This document shows, in pieces, positions 7,852 to 15,935 of a stretch of DNA of 19,232 nucleotides (within the stretch, counting starts at the first letter, position 1; each line of letters opens with the position of its first letter). Below the pieces are notes generated by a model. It searched no databases, was not told the origin of the DNA, and worked only from the letters and a program-made list of their open reading frames with translations. Source of the stretch: an uncultured Alistipes sp. (lineage in GTDB: Bacteria > Bacteroidota > Bacteroidia > Bacteroidales > Rikenellaceae). Where the stretch lies: NCBI GenBank assembly GCA_947174295.1, contig CAMWIG010000016.1, positions 1 to 19,232 on the forward strand, given 5' to 3'. The position numbers were made by a program, and so were the translations under genes.

Positions 7852-10295
7852 AACGTATAATTCACAGAGAGATACAGCGTGCGCGGATATGCGTACAGAT
7901 AGCGCGTGGGCAGCGGACGATAGTACGTGGCGACACCCGACGCAATGCGGCGCACGCGCGGAGATTCATAGGCCGACTGTACGGTCGAGCGCGCATCGAG
8001 CACATTGCGCACGGCAAACATCACGGCGATGCGCGACGTCGCGCCGACGAACCATCGCTTTGAGACCGAGAAGTCGACATTCACGGCATCGGGCAGACGC
8101 TCCTGGCGCACTATTGCGTCGAACTCCTCGGGCGACGAGGCCGCCTGACGCGACATGCGCTCCGTACGGCGCAGCAGCGACGGGACGAGATACCGTTCGG
8201 CGACCAGCGACACCGCAGACCCCACGCTCCACCCGCTGCGCGAGAAGTAATCGACATCCACAGTGGCTGCGAGTTGCGGCGCTCCGCCCTGCGAGCAGCC
8301 GCCCATATAGCTCGACGACGCATCGGCGACAACGGCGTTCGACGCATCGGCGATGATGCTCACCACGGGATTCGACGCATAGCGGTAGCGTGCGGCCGAG
8401 ATGGCCGCCGAGGCCCTCCAACGGCGGGACAGACGCACCGCGACGGCCGTCTCGACGCCGTATGACAAGAGGTCGATACCGCTCGCCGAGACATCGCAGA
8501 AGAGTGCGTCGAGGTCGTCGTAGCACCGCACGGTCGCCATATCGTCGCATGTCATGGAGGCGAACAGCGAAGCCTCGAACCGCACGGCAGGCGAGGTGAA
8601 GCGATAGGTCGTCTCCCATCCGAAACGCTTGCGAAGCAGAGGGCGGTCGACCATAAGATTGTTATACTGCGGATTCCAGAACAAATCCTCGGCATCGGGA
8701 GCCTCACCGGCAGCCGAAACCGATACGGAAATGCTATGACGCGGCGAAAAGGCGTATCGGGCCGCTGCGGCAGCTCGAAATGTCGTGAAAGCCGCCGAGG
8801 GCGAATCGCCCGCCGAGCCGCGGCCCGGAAAGAGCTCCTTCTCGCAGTAGCCGCGGCGGCGAAGGGTCTCCTCGCCGAGAGACAGCGACACGTCAAGTCC
8901 GAAACGGCCGGCACGGTACTCCGTATCGGCGAATAGCCCGGCATGCAGACGCCGCATGGCATAGTCGTACCCGAAACGGTCGCCCTCGCCCACACGGCGG
9001 TCGGGGCGGCGAAGATCGTTTTGCAGCGAGTTGGAGTAGGTGTCGTCGTCGACCAGGTAGAAGTCGATATCGGTCAGGAAGTCGGCACCCAGCAGGTCGC
9101 GCAGGCGGCGGAAGTTGCGCGTGGAGGAGTAACCGGCCGCGGCTCCGCAGGCGACCGTCAACCGGTCGGAGAGCACTATCGACGCGCGCACCGCCGCATC
9201 CACGTTCGCAAGGCGCCGCACGCGGTCTTCGAGCGCATAGACGGCCTCTCCGCCGGCCATGCGGTTCTCGGCGTAGAGCTCCGACCAGTCGATTTGCGTA
9301 TAGCGGGTATCGTTGACAAGCCACGCATCGGCGACAACGGCGGCCGATGCGTCGGAGGCGATGTAACTCGGCATGTAGCGGTAGTTGTCTGGCATGGGCG
9401 TGCGGGCGCCGTACCAGCCCAGCGAACTGTAACTGCGCGAACCCGCCTCGGCCGACAGCGACGCCGTGAGAGTGGCGGCCCGGCCCGCAGGACGAGTGTA
9501 GGACACCACGAAGAGCGGTGTCGCATCGCGCCGCACGCGCGAGTTGCGCATGCGCCCGTCCTGCCAGCCCCACGAGGGGTTGTAGAGATTGTCGCCGCGC
9601 AGCCCGAATGCCTCGCCGACGGATGCCGAACGCATGCCGCGCACCGACGGTGAGAACGAGGCGAAGAGCGACAGCACGCCCTCGTCGCCGAATCGGCGCG
9701 CGACACGAAGGCTGATTCCGACCGCATCGGTGAAGACTCCGCCGACATGCAGGTCGCGGCCCGTGCGGGCATCCAGTGCAGCGTCGAGACTCCATCCGCG
9801 TGCAAACTCCGAAGCGACGAAGGCCCTGACTCCTACCAGATAGCCTCTGTCCGTAAGATTCACCGACGCAGCAGGCGGATTGCCCGGCGGAAGCGACGGG
9901 AACGAAAACTCATCGCCGCCCGTGGCGGACAGCAGACGTGCGGCCGCGACATCATCGGTGGCGACTCTGCGACGGTCGGCACGCAGAGCGCGCAACGCCG
10001 AAGCATAGCGCATCGGAAGGGCAAGTCCGGCATAAGAGATCGAGCGGTCGCGGTAGCCGGCATTGCGACGCGCGCAGTCGACGAATGAAAAGGCGTACTC
10101 GGTCGTTCGGGCGAACAGGTCGTCGGACGACTGCACGGCACGATAGAAGAGCGTCGTGTCGGTCGCCACCTCGGGCATATAGTCGGTTTGCAGCGGAAGA
10201 AACGGATAGCCGTACTCGTCGAGACGGCTCTGCGCAGAGACCTCTGCCGCCATAAATACGGCACACACGACTGTCAATCCTCGCAAAAAATCCAT
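7848..10295 (-). CDS. Large outer-membrane beta-barrel protein, TonB-receptor-like barrel without plug
   Basis: An 815-residue secreted protein. Residues 1-21 are a signal peptide (cleavage after VSA). The rest is almost entirely alternating amphipathic strands ending in YLSVNYTF with a C-terminal Phe, the beta-signal read by the BAM machinery. Segments such as PSWGWQDGRMRN, EDLFWNPQYNN and VNVDFSVSKRW, then FAVRNVLDARS, resemble the C-terminal barrel of TonB-dependent receptors. I see no carboxypeptidase-like domain, TonB box or plug (no VDG or LKDASS motifs). The first 160 residues (YGYPFLPLQTDYMPEVATDT onward) match no domain I know. It is monocistronic, with its own promoter. The start is the ATG at 10295; a GTG at 10301 would add two residues. 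Substrate and role are unknown; a relative of TonB receptors or a porin-like protein are both possible. Confidence 0.8.
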   Translation of the reverse strand: MDFLRGLTVVCAVFMAAEVSAQSRLDEYGYPFLPLQTDYMPEVATDTTLFYRAVQSSDDLFARTTEYAFSFVDCARRNAGYRDRSISYAGLALPMRYASALRALRADRRRVATDDVAAARLLSATGGDEFSFPSLPPGNPPAASVNLTDRGYLVGVRAFVASEFARGWSLDAALDARTGRDLHVGGVFTDAVGISLRVARRFGDEGVLSLFASFSPSVRGMRSASVGEAFGLRGDNLYNPSWGWQDGRMRNSRVRRDATPLFVVSYTRPAGRAATLTASLSAEAGSRSYSSLGWYGARTPMPDNYRYMPSYIASDASAAVVADAWLVNDTRYTQIDWSELYAENRMAGGEAVYALEDRVRRLANVDAAVRASIVLSDRLTVACGAAAGYSSTRNFRRLRDLLGADFLTDIDFYLVDDDTYSNSLQNDLRRPDRRVGEGDRFGYDYAMRRLHAGLFADTEYRAGRFGLDVSLSLGEETLRRRGYCEKELFPGRGSAGDSPSAAFTTFRAAAAARYAFSPRHSISVSVSAAGEAPDAEDLFWNPQYNNLMVDRPLLRKRFGWETTYRFTSPAVRFEASLFASMTCDDMATVRCYDDLDALFCDVSASGIDLLSYGVETAVAVRLSRRWRASAAISAARYRYASNPVVSIIADASNAVVADASSSYMGGCSQGGAPQLAATVDVDYFSRSGWSVGSAVSLVAERYLVPSLLRRTERMSRQAASSPEEFDAIVRQERLPDAVNVDFSVSKRWFVGATSRIAVMFAVRNVLDARSTVQSAYESPRVRRIASGVATYYRPLPTRYLYAYPRTLYLSVNYTF

Positions 10296-10319
10296 CGGCA
10301 CGATACGCTACATCCGTAA

Positions 10320-10351
10320 CAAATATAGAAATTTTTCGGCCGATATGCAAA
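10320..10351 (-). promoter_or_regulatory. Near-perfect Bacteroides-type promoter for the barrel protein gene
   Basis: On the - strand, TTTG (10351-10348) is followed after exactly 20 bp by TATATTTG (10327-10320). This matches the Bacteroidetes consensus TTTG, 19-21 bp, TAnnTTTG without a mismatch. The start codon at 10295 lies 24 bp downstream of the -7 box. Confidence 0.8.
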
Positions 10352-10519
10352 TTGCGATGTTCCGTTCGGTCGGCCGCAATGCTCCGCAAGGACGAGGTCG
10401 GCCGACACGGCACACCCGACGCTCGCAGATTCCGGCCGGACGGGGCTCGGATTAAGAGGTTTTCGCGATTTCGCGAAGACAATAACACACTTAAACGTGC
10501 GGATTTCGAAAACATTCAC
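10352..10519. other. Intergenic region between divergent promoters
   Basis: This stretch lies between the - strand promoter of the barrel gene and the presumed + strand start of the LRR-protein leader. I see no gene in it. An open frame from 10352 to 10600 has no family resemblance, and it runs through the candidate -7 box at 10520-10527. Confidence 0.4.
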
Positions 10520-10527
10520 TACCTTTG
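10520..10527 (+). promoter_or_regulatory. Candidate -7 box (TACCTTTG) for the LRR-protein transcript
   Basis: TACCTTTG matches the Bacteroidetes -7 consensus TAnnTTTG exactly. No TTTG lies 19-21 bp upstream (10495-10500 reads ACGTGC), so only half of the promoter is convincing. If used, transcription would start near 10534 and leave a leader of roughly 280 nt before the ATG at 10817. Confidence 0.45.
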
Positions 10528-10816
10528 CGATGCCATCCCGCAGAAAGGGGCGGCGACATACGATTCAGTGAAAGTGTTTCATCTCTATTCCGTGCTGTAA
10601 ATCTGGTAAATTGAAAGTAAACAGGGATAGACAATACGAACACTCATTGCTTGTGTAGGTATATATCATCATTATATGCTTGCCGAGTGTGGGGTATTGT
10701 TTATTTGTTTACGGGTTTACCAGAACCTTCGGCACGATAGACGAACGACTCCGCACTTTCTTTTTACTGCAACAGCCGTGCGGAGGAGTCGGCGCGGCAC
10801 AAAACACATCGGACGA
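10528..10816 (+). other. Long AT-richer leader with inverted repeats upstream of the LRR-protein gene
   Basis: These roughly 290 bases without a gene are clearly more AT-rich than the flanks. They contain a perfect 9-bp inverted repeat, TCTGGTAAA (10602-10610) and TTTACCAGA (10716-10724), enclosing 105 bases. TGCCGA (10681-10686) can pair with TCGGCA (10729-10734); since the latter lies outside the first stem, both pairings together would make a pseudoknot. A separate hairpin joins CTCCGCAC (10749-10756) with GTGCGGAG (10778-10785), ending 31 bases before the start codon. This pattern suggests a structured 5' leader or small RNA. I recognise no known riboswitch class, and no comparison was possible. 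Confidence 0.35.
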
Positions 10817-11671
10817 ATGAAAAAACTTACGACCATGCTGGCTGCGGCACTTTTAGCCTGCACTGCAACAGCTCAAACCCAGACGGCCTACCTCGACCTC
10901 TACCAGCGAGGCGGCGGACAGCACCTGAAAACCACCCTGACGTTCGACGGCAGCCCGGTCGACCTCGGACGCCGCAGCCTCGGAGAGACACTCAACCTGC
11001 TGGCCGGTCTCGGCTGGGAGGTGGACCAGACTCTCGTCGGAGCGAACAGAGTTATGTTTTTCCCGACCCGCCACAAATTCCATATAATACTGAGAAAGGT
11101 GTTCCGGGCGGGCGAGAATCCGTTCGAGGGGCTGCATGAATTGCAAGGAAGCTACATCGAAGCGGATTACGCCGCGCACACTCCGCGCGAAAAGACACAG
11201 GGCAGGCGCACCGATGCAGCAAAAACCGAACGGAATGCCGTTCGCCCGCCGAAACCGACCGCAAACTACGAAATCCGTTACAAGACTTACAAGGCATCGC
11301 CCGTCAAGGCGAACGTCTTGCAACACCCCGACTTCGCAGAGAACGTATACCTCTACGACGAGCACGGCGTAATATCGTTCAGGCACGACATTGCGGAGAT
11401 TCCCGCACGTGCCTTCCAAGGTTGCAGCGAGCTGAAAACAATCGTCGTGCCGGCGTCGGTCGTCATCATCGGCGACGCGGCATTCGCCGGATGCCAGAAT
11501 CTGACGCATATCTACTGCATGGCAACGACTCCGCCCGAACTCGGCAACACGGCCATAACTTCGCGATACTGCAAGATATGCGTTCCGGCAGAGGCGGCAG
11601 AGTCCTACAAAACAGCCGATGGTTGGAGCGCTTATGCCGACCGCATCGCGGGATACGGCAGCGAAAGATAA
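10817..11671 (+). CDS. Secreted protein with BspA-type leucine-rich repeats and an unassigned N-terminal domain
   Basis: A 284-residue protein. Residues 1-20 are a signal peptide (cleavage near ATA-QTQ). Residues about 23-110 form a domain I do not recognise: YLDLYQRGGGQHLKTT, RRSLGETLNLLAGLGWEVDQ, then TRHKFHIILRK and ENPFEGLHEL. A basic, probably flexible linker with KTQGRR and VRPPKPT follows. Residues about 185-245 carry BspA-type LRR_5 repeats (IPARAFQGCSELKTIVVP, IGDAAFAGCQNLTHIYC) and a typical end cap (VPAEAAESYKTADGWSAYADRI). BspA-type repeats are common in surface proteins of Bacteroidetes that bind host proteins or other cells, but no ligand can be inferred here. An in-frame ATG at 10676 would add 47 residues and bury the signal peptide, so I start at 10817. 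The gene is convergent with the pectin operon. Confidence 0.85.
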   Translation: MKKLTTMLAAALLACTATAQTQTAYLDLYQRGGGQHLKTTLTFDGSPVDLGRRSLGETLNLLAGLGWEVDQTLVGANRVMFFPTRHKFHIILRKVFRAGENPFEGLHELQGSYIEADYAAHTPREKTQGRRTDAAKTERNAVRPPKPTANYEIRYKTYKASPVKANVLQHPDFAENVYLYDEHGVISFRHDIAEIPARAFQGCSELKTIVVPASVVIIGDAAFAGCQNLTHIYCMATTPPELGNTAITSRYCKICVPAEAAESYKTADGWSAYADRIAGYGSER

Positions 11672-11695
11672 AAGCCCCCAGCCCGCCGACAAACA

Positions 11696-11729
11696 AAAAT
11701 CCGCAGAACTCTTGGGTTCTGCGGATTTT
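11696..11729. terminator. Bidirectional intrinsic terminator
   Basis: A perfect 14-bp inverted repeat: AAAATCCGCAGAAC (11696-11709), a 6-base loop, then GTTCTGCGGATTTT (11716-11729). The stem is GC-rich in the middle with A-runs on one side and T-runs on the other, so it can terminate transcription in both directions. It sits between the convergent LRR-protein gene (stop 11671) and GH43 gene (stop 11751). Confidence 0.88.
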
Positions 11730-11750
11730 CAATGCTTTCGGCGTCACGCA

Positions 11751-13370
11751 CTACTTCGTCACGCGGAACCAGTCGATATCGAGCCAGCCGGCGTCGTTCT
11801 TCGTGATTTCGGCCGAGGTGAAGAAACCTACCTTGGCGCCTATCCACTGTCCGGCCTCGGCGGTGAAGCGTTCGCCCAGCTTGGTGAACTTCTTGCCGTC
11901 GGCACTGTAAGAGAAGGTGCAGAGCATCGAGGGGTTGCCGTCCTTGTCGCGGCCCTGCTCGATGCGGCAGCGAAGCCATACCTCGCCGTCGCGGAACGGA
12001 ACGGAGGCGTTGACCCGCTCGGCCGCGCCCTTCTTGGCGCGGTAGCAATCGGTCTGCGTGACGAGAATCTCGTCGCCGCGCTTTTCGAGGCCGATGGTGG
12101 CATAGCTCAGTCCCATGACCGTAAGACCTGCGCGGTCGCCGTCGTAGCTGCTGCGGAAGTCGACCTTGGCAGTCACCGTGTAGTCGGGAGCCACGACCTT
12201 CTGCAACAGCAGGTTCGGCGTATCCATCAGATTGCGCCAGCCCTCGGGCTTCTGACGGCAGTAGAGACGCAGCATGCCGTCGGTCGGATTATTGAAGTAC
12301 CAGCCGGTCTGAGGATTGGCCGGCCACTGCCATTGCAGACCCAGCGTGCGGCCGTCGAACTCGTCGCTATCGGCGGGAGTCTTGACCGCGCTCTTGCCTG
12401 CCGGCTTGCGGTATTTGTGCACGGGCTCGCCGATGCCGTCGCCGTTCTGGTCGACGCCGATGATGCACCATCCGTCCTCGCCCCACGTCATGGGTTGGAG
12501 GTGCACGACTCGTCCGTAGGCGTACATGTCGACGAAGTGCACGAACCAGTGGTTGCCCTCGATGTCATCGACCCAGCCGCCCTGATGCGGGCCGGGAATG
12601 TCGGTGTTGCCCTGATGCATGACCGTGCGGCACTCGTAGGGGCCGTAGGGCGAACGCGAGCGCAGCACAATCTGCCAGCCGGGTTTCACGCCGCCGGCGG
12701 GAGCGAAGACGTAGTACCAGCCGTCGCGCTTGTAGAACTTCGGGCCCTCGACCGTGGGGTGCTCGTCGTGGCCGTCGAAAATCAGCACCTCCTCGCCTAT
12801 GAGGCTGCGGCCGTCGGGCGCCATCTCGCAGACGCTAAGCACGCTCTTGAACGTGGCGCGCGAACCGGCCCAGCCGTGCACGAGGTAGGCCTTGCCGTCG
12901 TCGTCCCACAGCGGGCAGGTATCGATCATGCCCTTGCCGGCCTTGACGAGGTGGGGCTTCGACCACTCGCCGCGCGGGTCGGCGGTCTTGGTCATGTAGA
13001 TGCCGAAGTCGGGGTCGCCCCAGTAGATGTAGTATTCGCCGTCGTGGTAGCGGATGGCGGGCGCCCACACGCCGTCGCCGTGGGCCGGGACATCGAAGTG
13101 CCCGGCAGGCTCCTGAGTGCGGAAAACGGTGTTCACAATCTCCCAGTTAACCAAATCGGTGGAGTGCAGAATCTGCAAACCGGGCATGTGGTTGAACGAC
13201 GAGGCCGTCATCCAGTAATCCTCGCCAACACGGACGAGGTCGGGGTCGGAGTAGTCGGCATAGAGAACGGGGTTCTTGTACTGACCGTTTCCGAGGTCGG
13301 AGGTCCAGACGCTCTGCGCCGAGACCGTAACGGCCGCGAAAAGGCCGCATATAGAAAGTAGTTTTTTCAT
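11751..13370 (-). CDS. GH43 glycoside hydrolase with C-terminal beta-sandwich (arabinosidase/xylosidase family)
   Basis: A 539-residue secreted enzyme. Residues 1-18 are a signal peptide (MKKLLSICGLF onward, cleaved near VSA-QS). The N-terminal five-bladed propeller (about 30-325) shows the three GH43 acidic residues: YSDPDLVR (base Asp42), GMIDTCPLWDDDG (pKa modulator Asp150) and TVEGPKF (acid Glu208). Residues about 330-539 form a concanavalin-like beta-sandwich (DEFDGRTLGLQWQW to GWLDIDWFRV), the usual companion in exo-acting GH43 proteins. GH43 enzymes mostly release arabinofuranose or xylose, sometimes galactose. With a pectinesterase gene 7 bp upstream, a role on pectin side chains is the best inference. 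I start at the ATG at 13370; a start at 13439 would overlap the pectinesterase gene and hide the signal peptide. It is the last gene of the operon. Confidence 0.92.
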   Translation of the reverse strand: MKKLLSICGLFAAVTVSAQSVWTSDLGNGQYKNPVLYADYSDPDLVRVGEDYWMTASSFNHMPGLQILHSTDLVNWEIVNTVFRTQEPAGHFDVPAHGDGVWAPAIRYHDGEYYIYWGDPDFGIYMTKTADPRGEWSKPHLVKAGKGMIDTCPLWDDDGKAYLVHGWAGSRATFKSVLSVCEMAPDGRSLIGEEVLIFDGHDEHPTVEGPKFYKRDGWYYVFAPAGGVKPGWQIVLRSRSPYGPYECRTVMHQGNTDIPGPHQGGWVDDIEGNHWFVHFVDMYAYGRVVHLQPMTWGEDGWCIIGVDQNGDGIGEPVHKYRKPAGKSAVKTPADSDEFDGRTLGLQWQWPANPQTGWYFNNPTDGMLRLYCRQKPEGWRNLMDTPNLLLQKVVAPDYTVTAKVDFRSSYDGDRAGLTVMGLSYATIGLEKRGDEILVTQTDCYRAKKGAAERVNASVPFRDGEVWLRCRIEQGRDKDGNPSMLCTFSYSADGKKFTKLGERFTAEAGQWIGAKVGFFTSAEITKNDAGWLDIDWFRVTK

Positions 13371-13377
13371 CGGGTTC

Positions 13378-14424
13378 TCAGTGATTGAAATGACCGCTCC
13401 AATCGTCGTGGAACTGCTCGGAGCCGGTCTTTTTTGCAAAAATTTTATCGTTGTCGTATTCCGCGCGCACTTCGTCGTCGGTCAGTTCGTGCGACCAAGA
13501 CACACGTCCGCTTCGATCTGCGCCGGCTCCCGAACAACGCCATTCGGCGTAGAACGATGTTTTTTCACGGGCAGGGTCGTTCCAATTGTGCCACCCTTCG
13601 GGACGAATGGCGGCTGGAAATTTGCAATCAAGCCACACCGTACGTGCGGTCGATTTCCAAGGGCGTCCGAGATACACCTTCGTAACCTCGTCATCGGCCG
13701 TGACACGACAATTCGAGAAGACATAACCATATTTGTTGCGCTCGGTTGTCGAAGCGGCCGTAATAAAACTGTTCGCCTTGCAATGGATCGTACAGCATTC
13801 GAACAATACGATCGAAGGTCCGAAAATGAAGTCGGTCGTTCCTTCGATATAACAGTTCTCAACGTGTACACGCGAAACATAACCTTTGGTGAAAAATGTG
13901 TCCTGATCCCCGAGAAGCGCACATTGATACAGGTGGATACGGTCGCCGCGCGTTTCGAGCGCCACGGCCTGCCCCACCCGGCCGGCGTCGTTCTGAATCG
14001 TCAGCCCATCCAAATAGACCTCGTCCGCCTGAATCGACATTGTGTAGCTGTCGTAGGTGGTCATCTCGTAACCGTCCACCACTTTGCCCGAATAGTCGTT
14101 CCAGACAATGAGGACACCGGTATCACCTGTCCTGTCCGGGTCGCCGATGATGCGGACCTTGTCCTTGTAGACGTCGAGCGTCACCTTTTCGCGGTACACA
14201 CCGGGCCGTATAATGATCGTGCGCCACTCCGTCGGTTTCGACGGCAACGCATCGAAGCAGGACTGAACGGTCGTAAAATCGCCGCCGCCGTTGCAGTCGA
14301 CGACATAGACCTCGTCGCGCGCGGAGTCGCCGCACGCACCGCAGCCGCATGGCGCAGACTCCCCGGCCCGGGCCGCGAGGGCCGGGCCGAGGAGTGCCAG
14401 AATAGTCAGAAACAGCTGTCGCAT
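13378..14424 (-). CDS. Pectin methylesterase (CE8)
   Basis: A 348-residue carbohydrate esterase family 8 protein that removes methyl groups from homogalacturonan, leaving polygalacturonate for further digestion. Residues 1-20 are a signal peptide (cleavage near ARA-GES), followed by an odd Cys-rich stretch (PCGCGACG, 25-32). Family motifs of the right-handed beta-helix are in order: GVYREKV (75-81), QAVAL (Gln152), LGDQDTFF (acid Asp175), GTTDFIFG (nucleophile Asp198) and LGRPW (Arg254). Length is normal for a single-domain enzyme. It lies 7 bp after the altronate dehydratase gene and 7 bp before GH43, so depolymerisation and galacturonate catabolism are transcribed together. Confidence in family is very high; cell location (periplasm or surface) is not determined by the sequence. 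Confidence 0.95.
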   Translation of the reverse strand: MRQLFLTILALLGPALAARAGESAPCGCGACGDSARDEVYVVDCNGGGDFTTVQSCFDALPSKPTEWRTIIIRPGVYREKVTLDVYKDKVRIIGDPDRTGDTGVLIVWNDYSGKVVDGYEMTTYDSYTMSIQADEVYLDGLTIQNDAGRVGQAVALETRGDRIHLYQCALLGDQDTFFTKGYVSRVHVENCYIEGTTDFIFGPSIVLFECCTIHCKANSFITAASTTERNKYGYVFSNCRVTADDEVTKVYLGRPWKSTARTVWLDCKFPAAIRPEGWHNWNDPAREKTSFYAEWRCSGAGADRSGRVSWSHELTDDEVRAEYDNDKIFAKKTGSEQFHDDWSGHFNH

Positions 14425-14431
14425 GGCCTGC

Positions 14432-15919
14432 TTACAGCGTTACGCCGGTCTTGAAGATTGCAATCTCCTTGAAGCCGGTCTTCTCGTGTTTGAGATGCTC
14501 GCCGTTGACTGTCGAGATAATCTTCTCGATGAAACGGTCGAGAACGGCCTGCGGCTCCTCGTCTTCGACCAGAGTTCCGGCGTTGAAGTCAATCCAGTTG
14601 TGCTTGAACTCGTAGAGAGGAGTGTTGGTCGAAATCTTCATCGTCGGAACGAACGCGCCGAACGGCGTGCCGCGGCCCGTGGTGAAGAGCACTATCTGGC
14701 AGCCCGACAGCGCGAGCGCCGAAGCGGCCACGAGGTCGTTGCCCGGAGCCTGCAACAGATTGAGACCCGTCTTGACGATGGGCTGTCCGTAGGTCAGCAC
14801 GTCGACGACCTTCTGCGCTCCGCCCTTCTGCACGCAGCCCAGCGACTTCTCTTCCAGAGTGGTGATGCCGCCCTTCTTGTTGCCAGGCGAGGGGTTCTCG
14901 TAGATAGGCTGGTCGTACTTGCGGAAATAGCCCTTGAAGTTGTTGATGAGACACACCGTCGAGTCGAACACCTCGCGGCTCTCGGCGCGGTCCATGAGTA
15001 TGGTCTCGGCGCCGAACATCTCGGGAACCTCCGTCAGGACGGTCGTACCGCCCTGCGCGATGAGCCAGTCGGAGAAGAGACCCACCAGCGGATTGGCCGT
15101 GATGCCCGAGAAGCCATCCGAACCGCCGCATTTGAGACCCACTTTGAGGTAGGAGAGCGGCAGGGGCTGACGCTTGTCGGCGCGGGTCTTCTCCACCAGC
15201 TCGCGGCAGATTTCGAAGCCCGTCTCGATTTCGTCCTCGACCTCCTGAGCGATGAGGAACTTCACGCGCTCGTCGTCCCACTCGCCGATGACCTCTTTGA
15301 GCGCCGAGACCTGGTTGTTCTCGCATCCGAGACCCAGAACCAGCACCGCACCCGCATTGGGGTGCTTGACGAGCGCCGCCAGAGCCTTCTGCGTGTTGGA
15401 GTGGTCGTCGCCCAGCTGAGAGCAGCCGTAGTTGTGGGTGTAGACGCGCACATCGTCCAGATGCGAGCAGTCGCACTCGGCCTTGACGCGCGCGGCGATG
15501 GCGTTGGCCTGACCGTTGACGCAGCCGACCGACGGGACAATCCACAGTTCGTTGCGGATACCCATGCGGCCGTCCTTGCGCAGATAGCCGTCGACCTTCA
15601 AGTCGCGCACGGGATAGTCCACGTCGTAGACCTTGGGCGAGTAGGCGTACTCCAAGTCGTCGTGGAGATTGGTTTTGATGTTGTGGGAGTGAATCCACTG
15701 ACCCTCGCGAATGGACGACGTGGCGTGGCCTATCGGATAGCCATACTTCACGACGTTCTCGCCATCGGCGATATCGCGCAGAGCGACCTTGTGGCCGCGT
15801 GCGACATCCTCGACGAGCGTTATATTGCGGCCGTCGACCTCGATAGTCTCGCCGGCTTTGAGGTCGGCAAGAGCGACGCAGACGTTGTCCGCAGCGTTGA
15901 TTTTAAGATATTTTTTCAT
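14432..15919 (-). CDS. uxaA: Altronate dehydratase
   Basis: A 495-residue cytoplasmic enzyme (EC 4.2.1.7) converting D-altronate to 2-keto-3-deoxy-D-gluconate. It has the full two-part architecture: an N-terminal SAF domain (about 8-75, including VARGHKVALRDIADGE and KYGYPIGHAT), then the large dehydratase domain beginning GYLRKDGRMGIRNELWIVPS (111-130). The dehydratase domain includes THNYGCSQ, a GLGCENNQ block, LKCGGSDGFSGITANP and TGRGTPFGAFVPTMKISTNT. Characterised members need Fe2+ or Mn2+. Length agrees with E. coli UxaA. It lies 71 bp after uxaB, the enzyme supplying its substrate, with a strong hairpin in the gap, and 7 bp before the pectinesterase gene. D-galactarate dehydratase is a relative, but the context with UxaB favours altronate. 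Confidence 0.95.
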   Translation of the reverse strand: MKKYLKINAADNVCVALADLKAGETIEVDGRNITLVEDVARGHKVALRDIADGENVVKYGYPIGHATSSIREGQWIHSHNIKTNLHDDLEYAYSPKVYDVDYPVRDLKVDGYLRKDGRMGIRNELWIVPSVGCVNGQANAIAARVKAECDCSHLDDVRVYTHNYGCSQLGDDHSNTQKALAALVKHPNAGAVLVLGLGCENNQVSALKEVIGEWDDERVKFLIAQEVEDEIETGFEICRELVEKTRADKRQPLPLSYLKVGLKCGGSDGFSGITANPLVGLFSDWLIAQGGTTVLTEVPEMFGAETILMDRAESREVFDSTVCLINNFKGYFRKYDQPIYENPSPGNKKGGITTLEEKSLGCVQKGGAQKVVDVLTYGQPIVKTGLNLLQAPGNDLVAASALALSGCQIVLFTTGRGTPFGAFVPTMKISTNTPLYEFKHNWIDFNAGTLVEDEEPQAVLDRFIEKIISTVNGEHLKHEKTGFKEIAIFKTGVTL

Positions 15920-15935
15920 CGTTTAGCTATTGCTA

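Noticed and set aside
10352..10600. An 82-codon + strand frame before the LRR gene
   Set aside because: It spans the candidate promoter box at 10520-10527, has no signal or domain, and shifts composition halfway; more likely untranslated.
10676..10816. N-terminal extension of the LRR protein from an ATG at 10676
   Set aside because: It would place 47 residues before a standard signal peptide that starts at the ATG at 10817.
13371..13439. N-terminal extension of the GH43 protein on the - strand
   Set aside because: It would overlap the end of the pectinesterase gene and bury the MKKLLSICGLF signal peptide.
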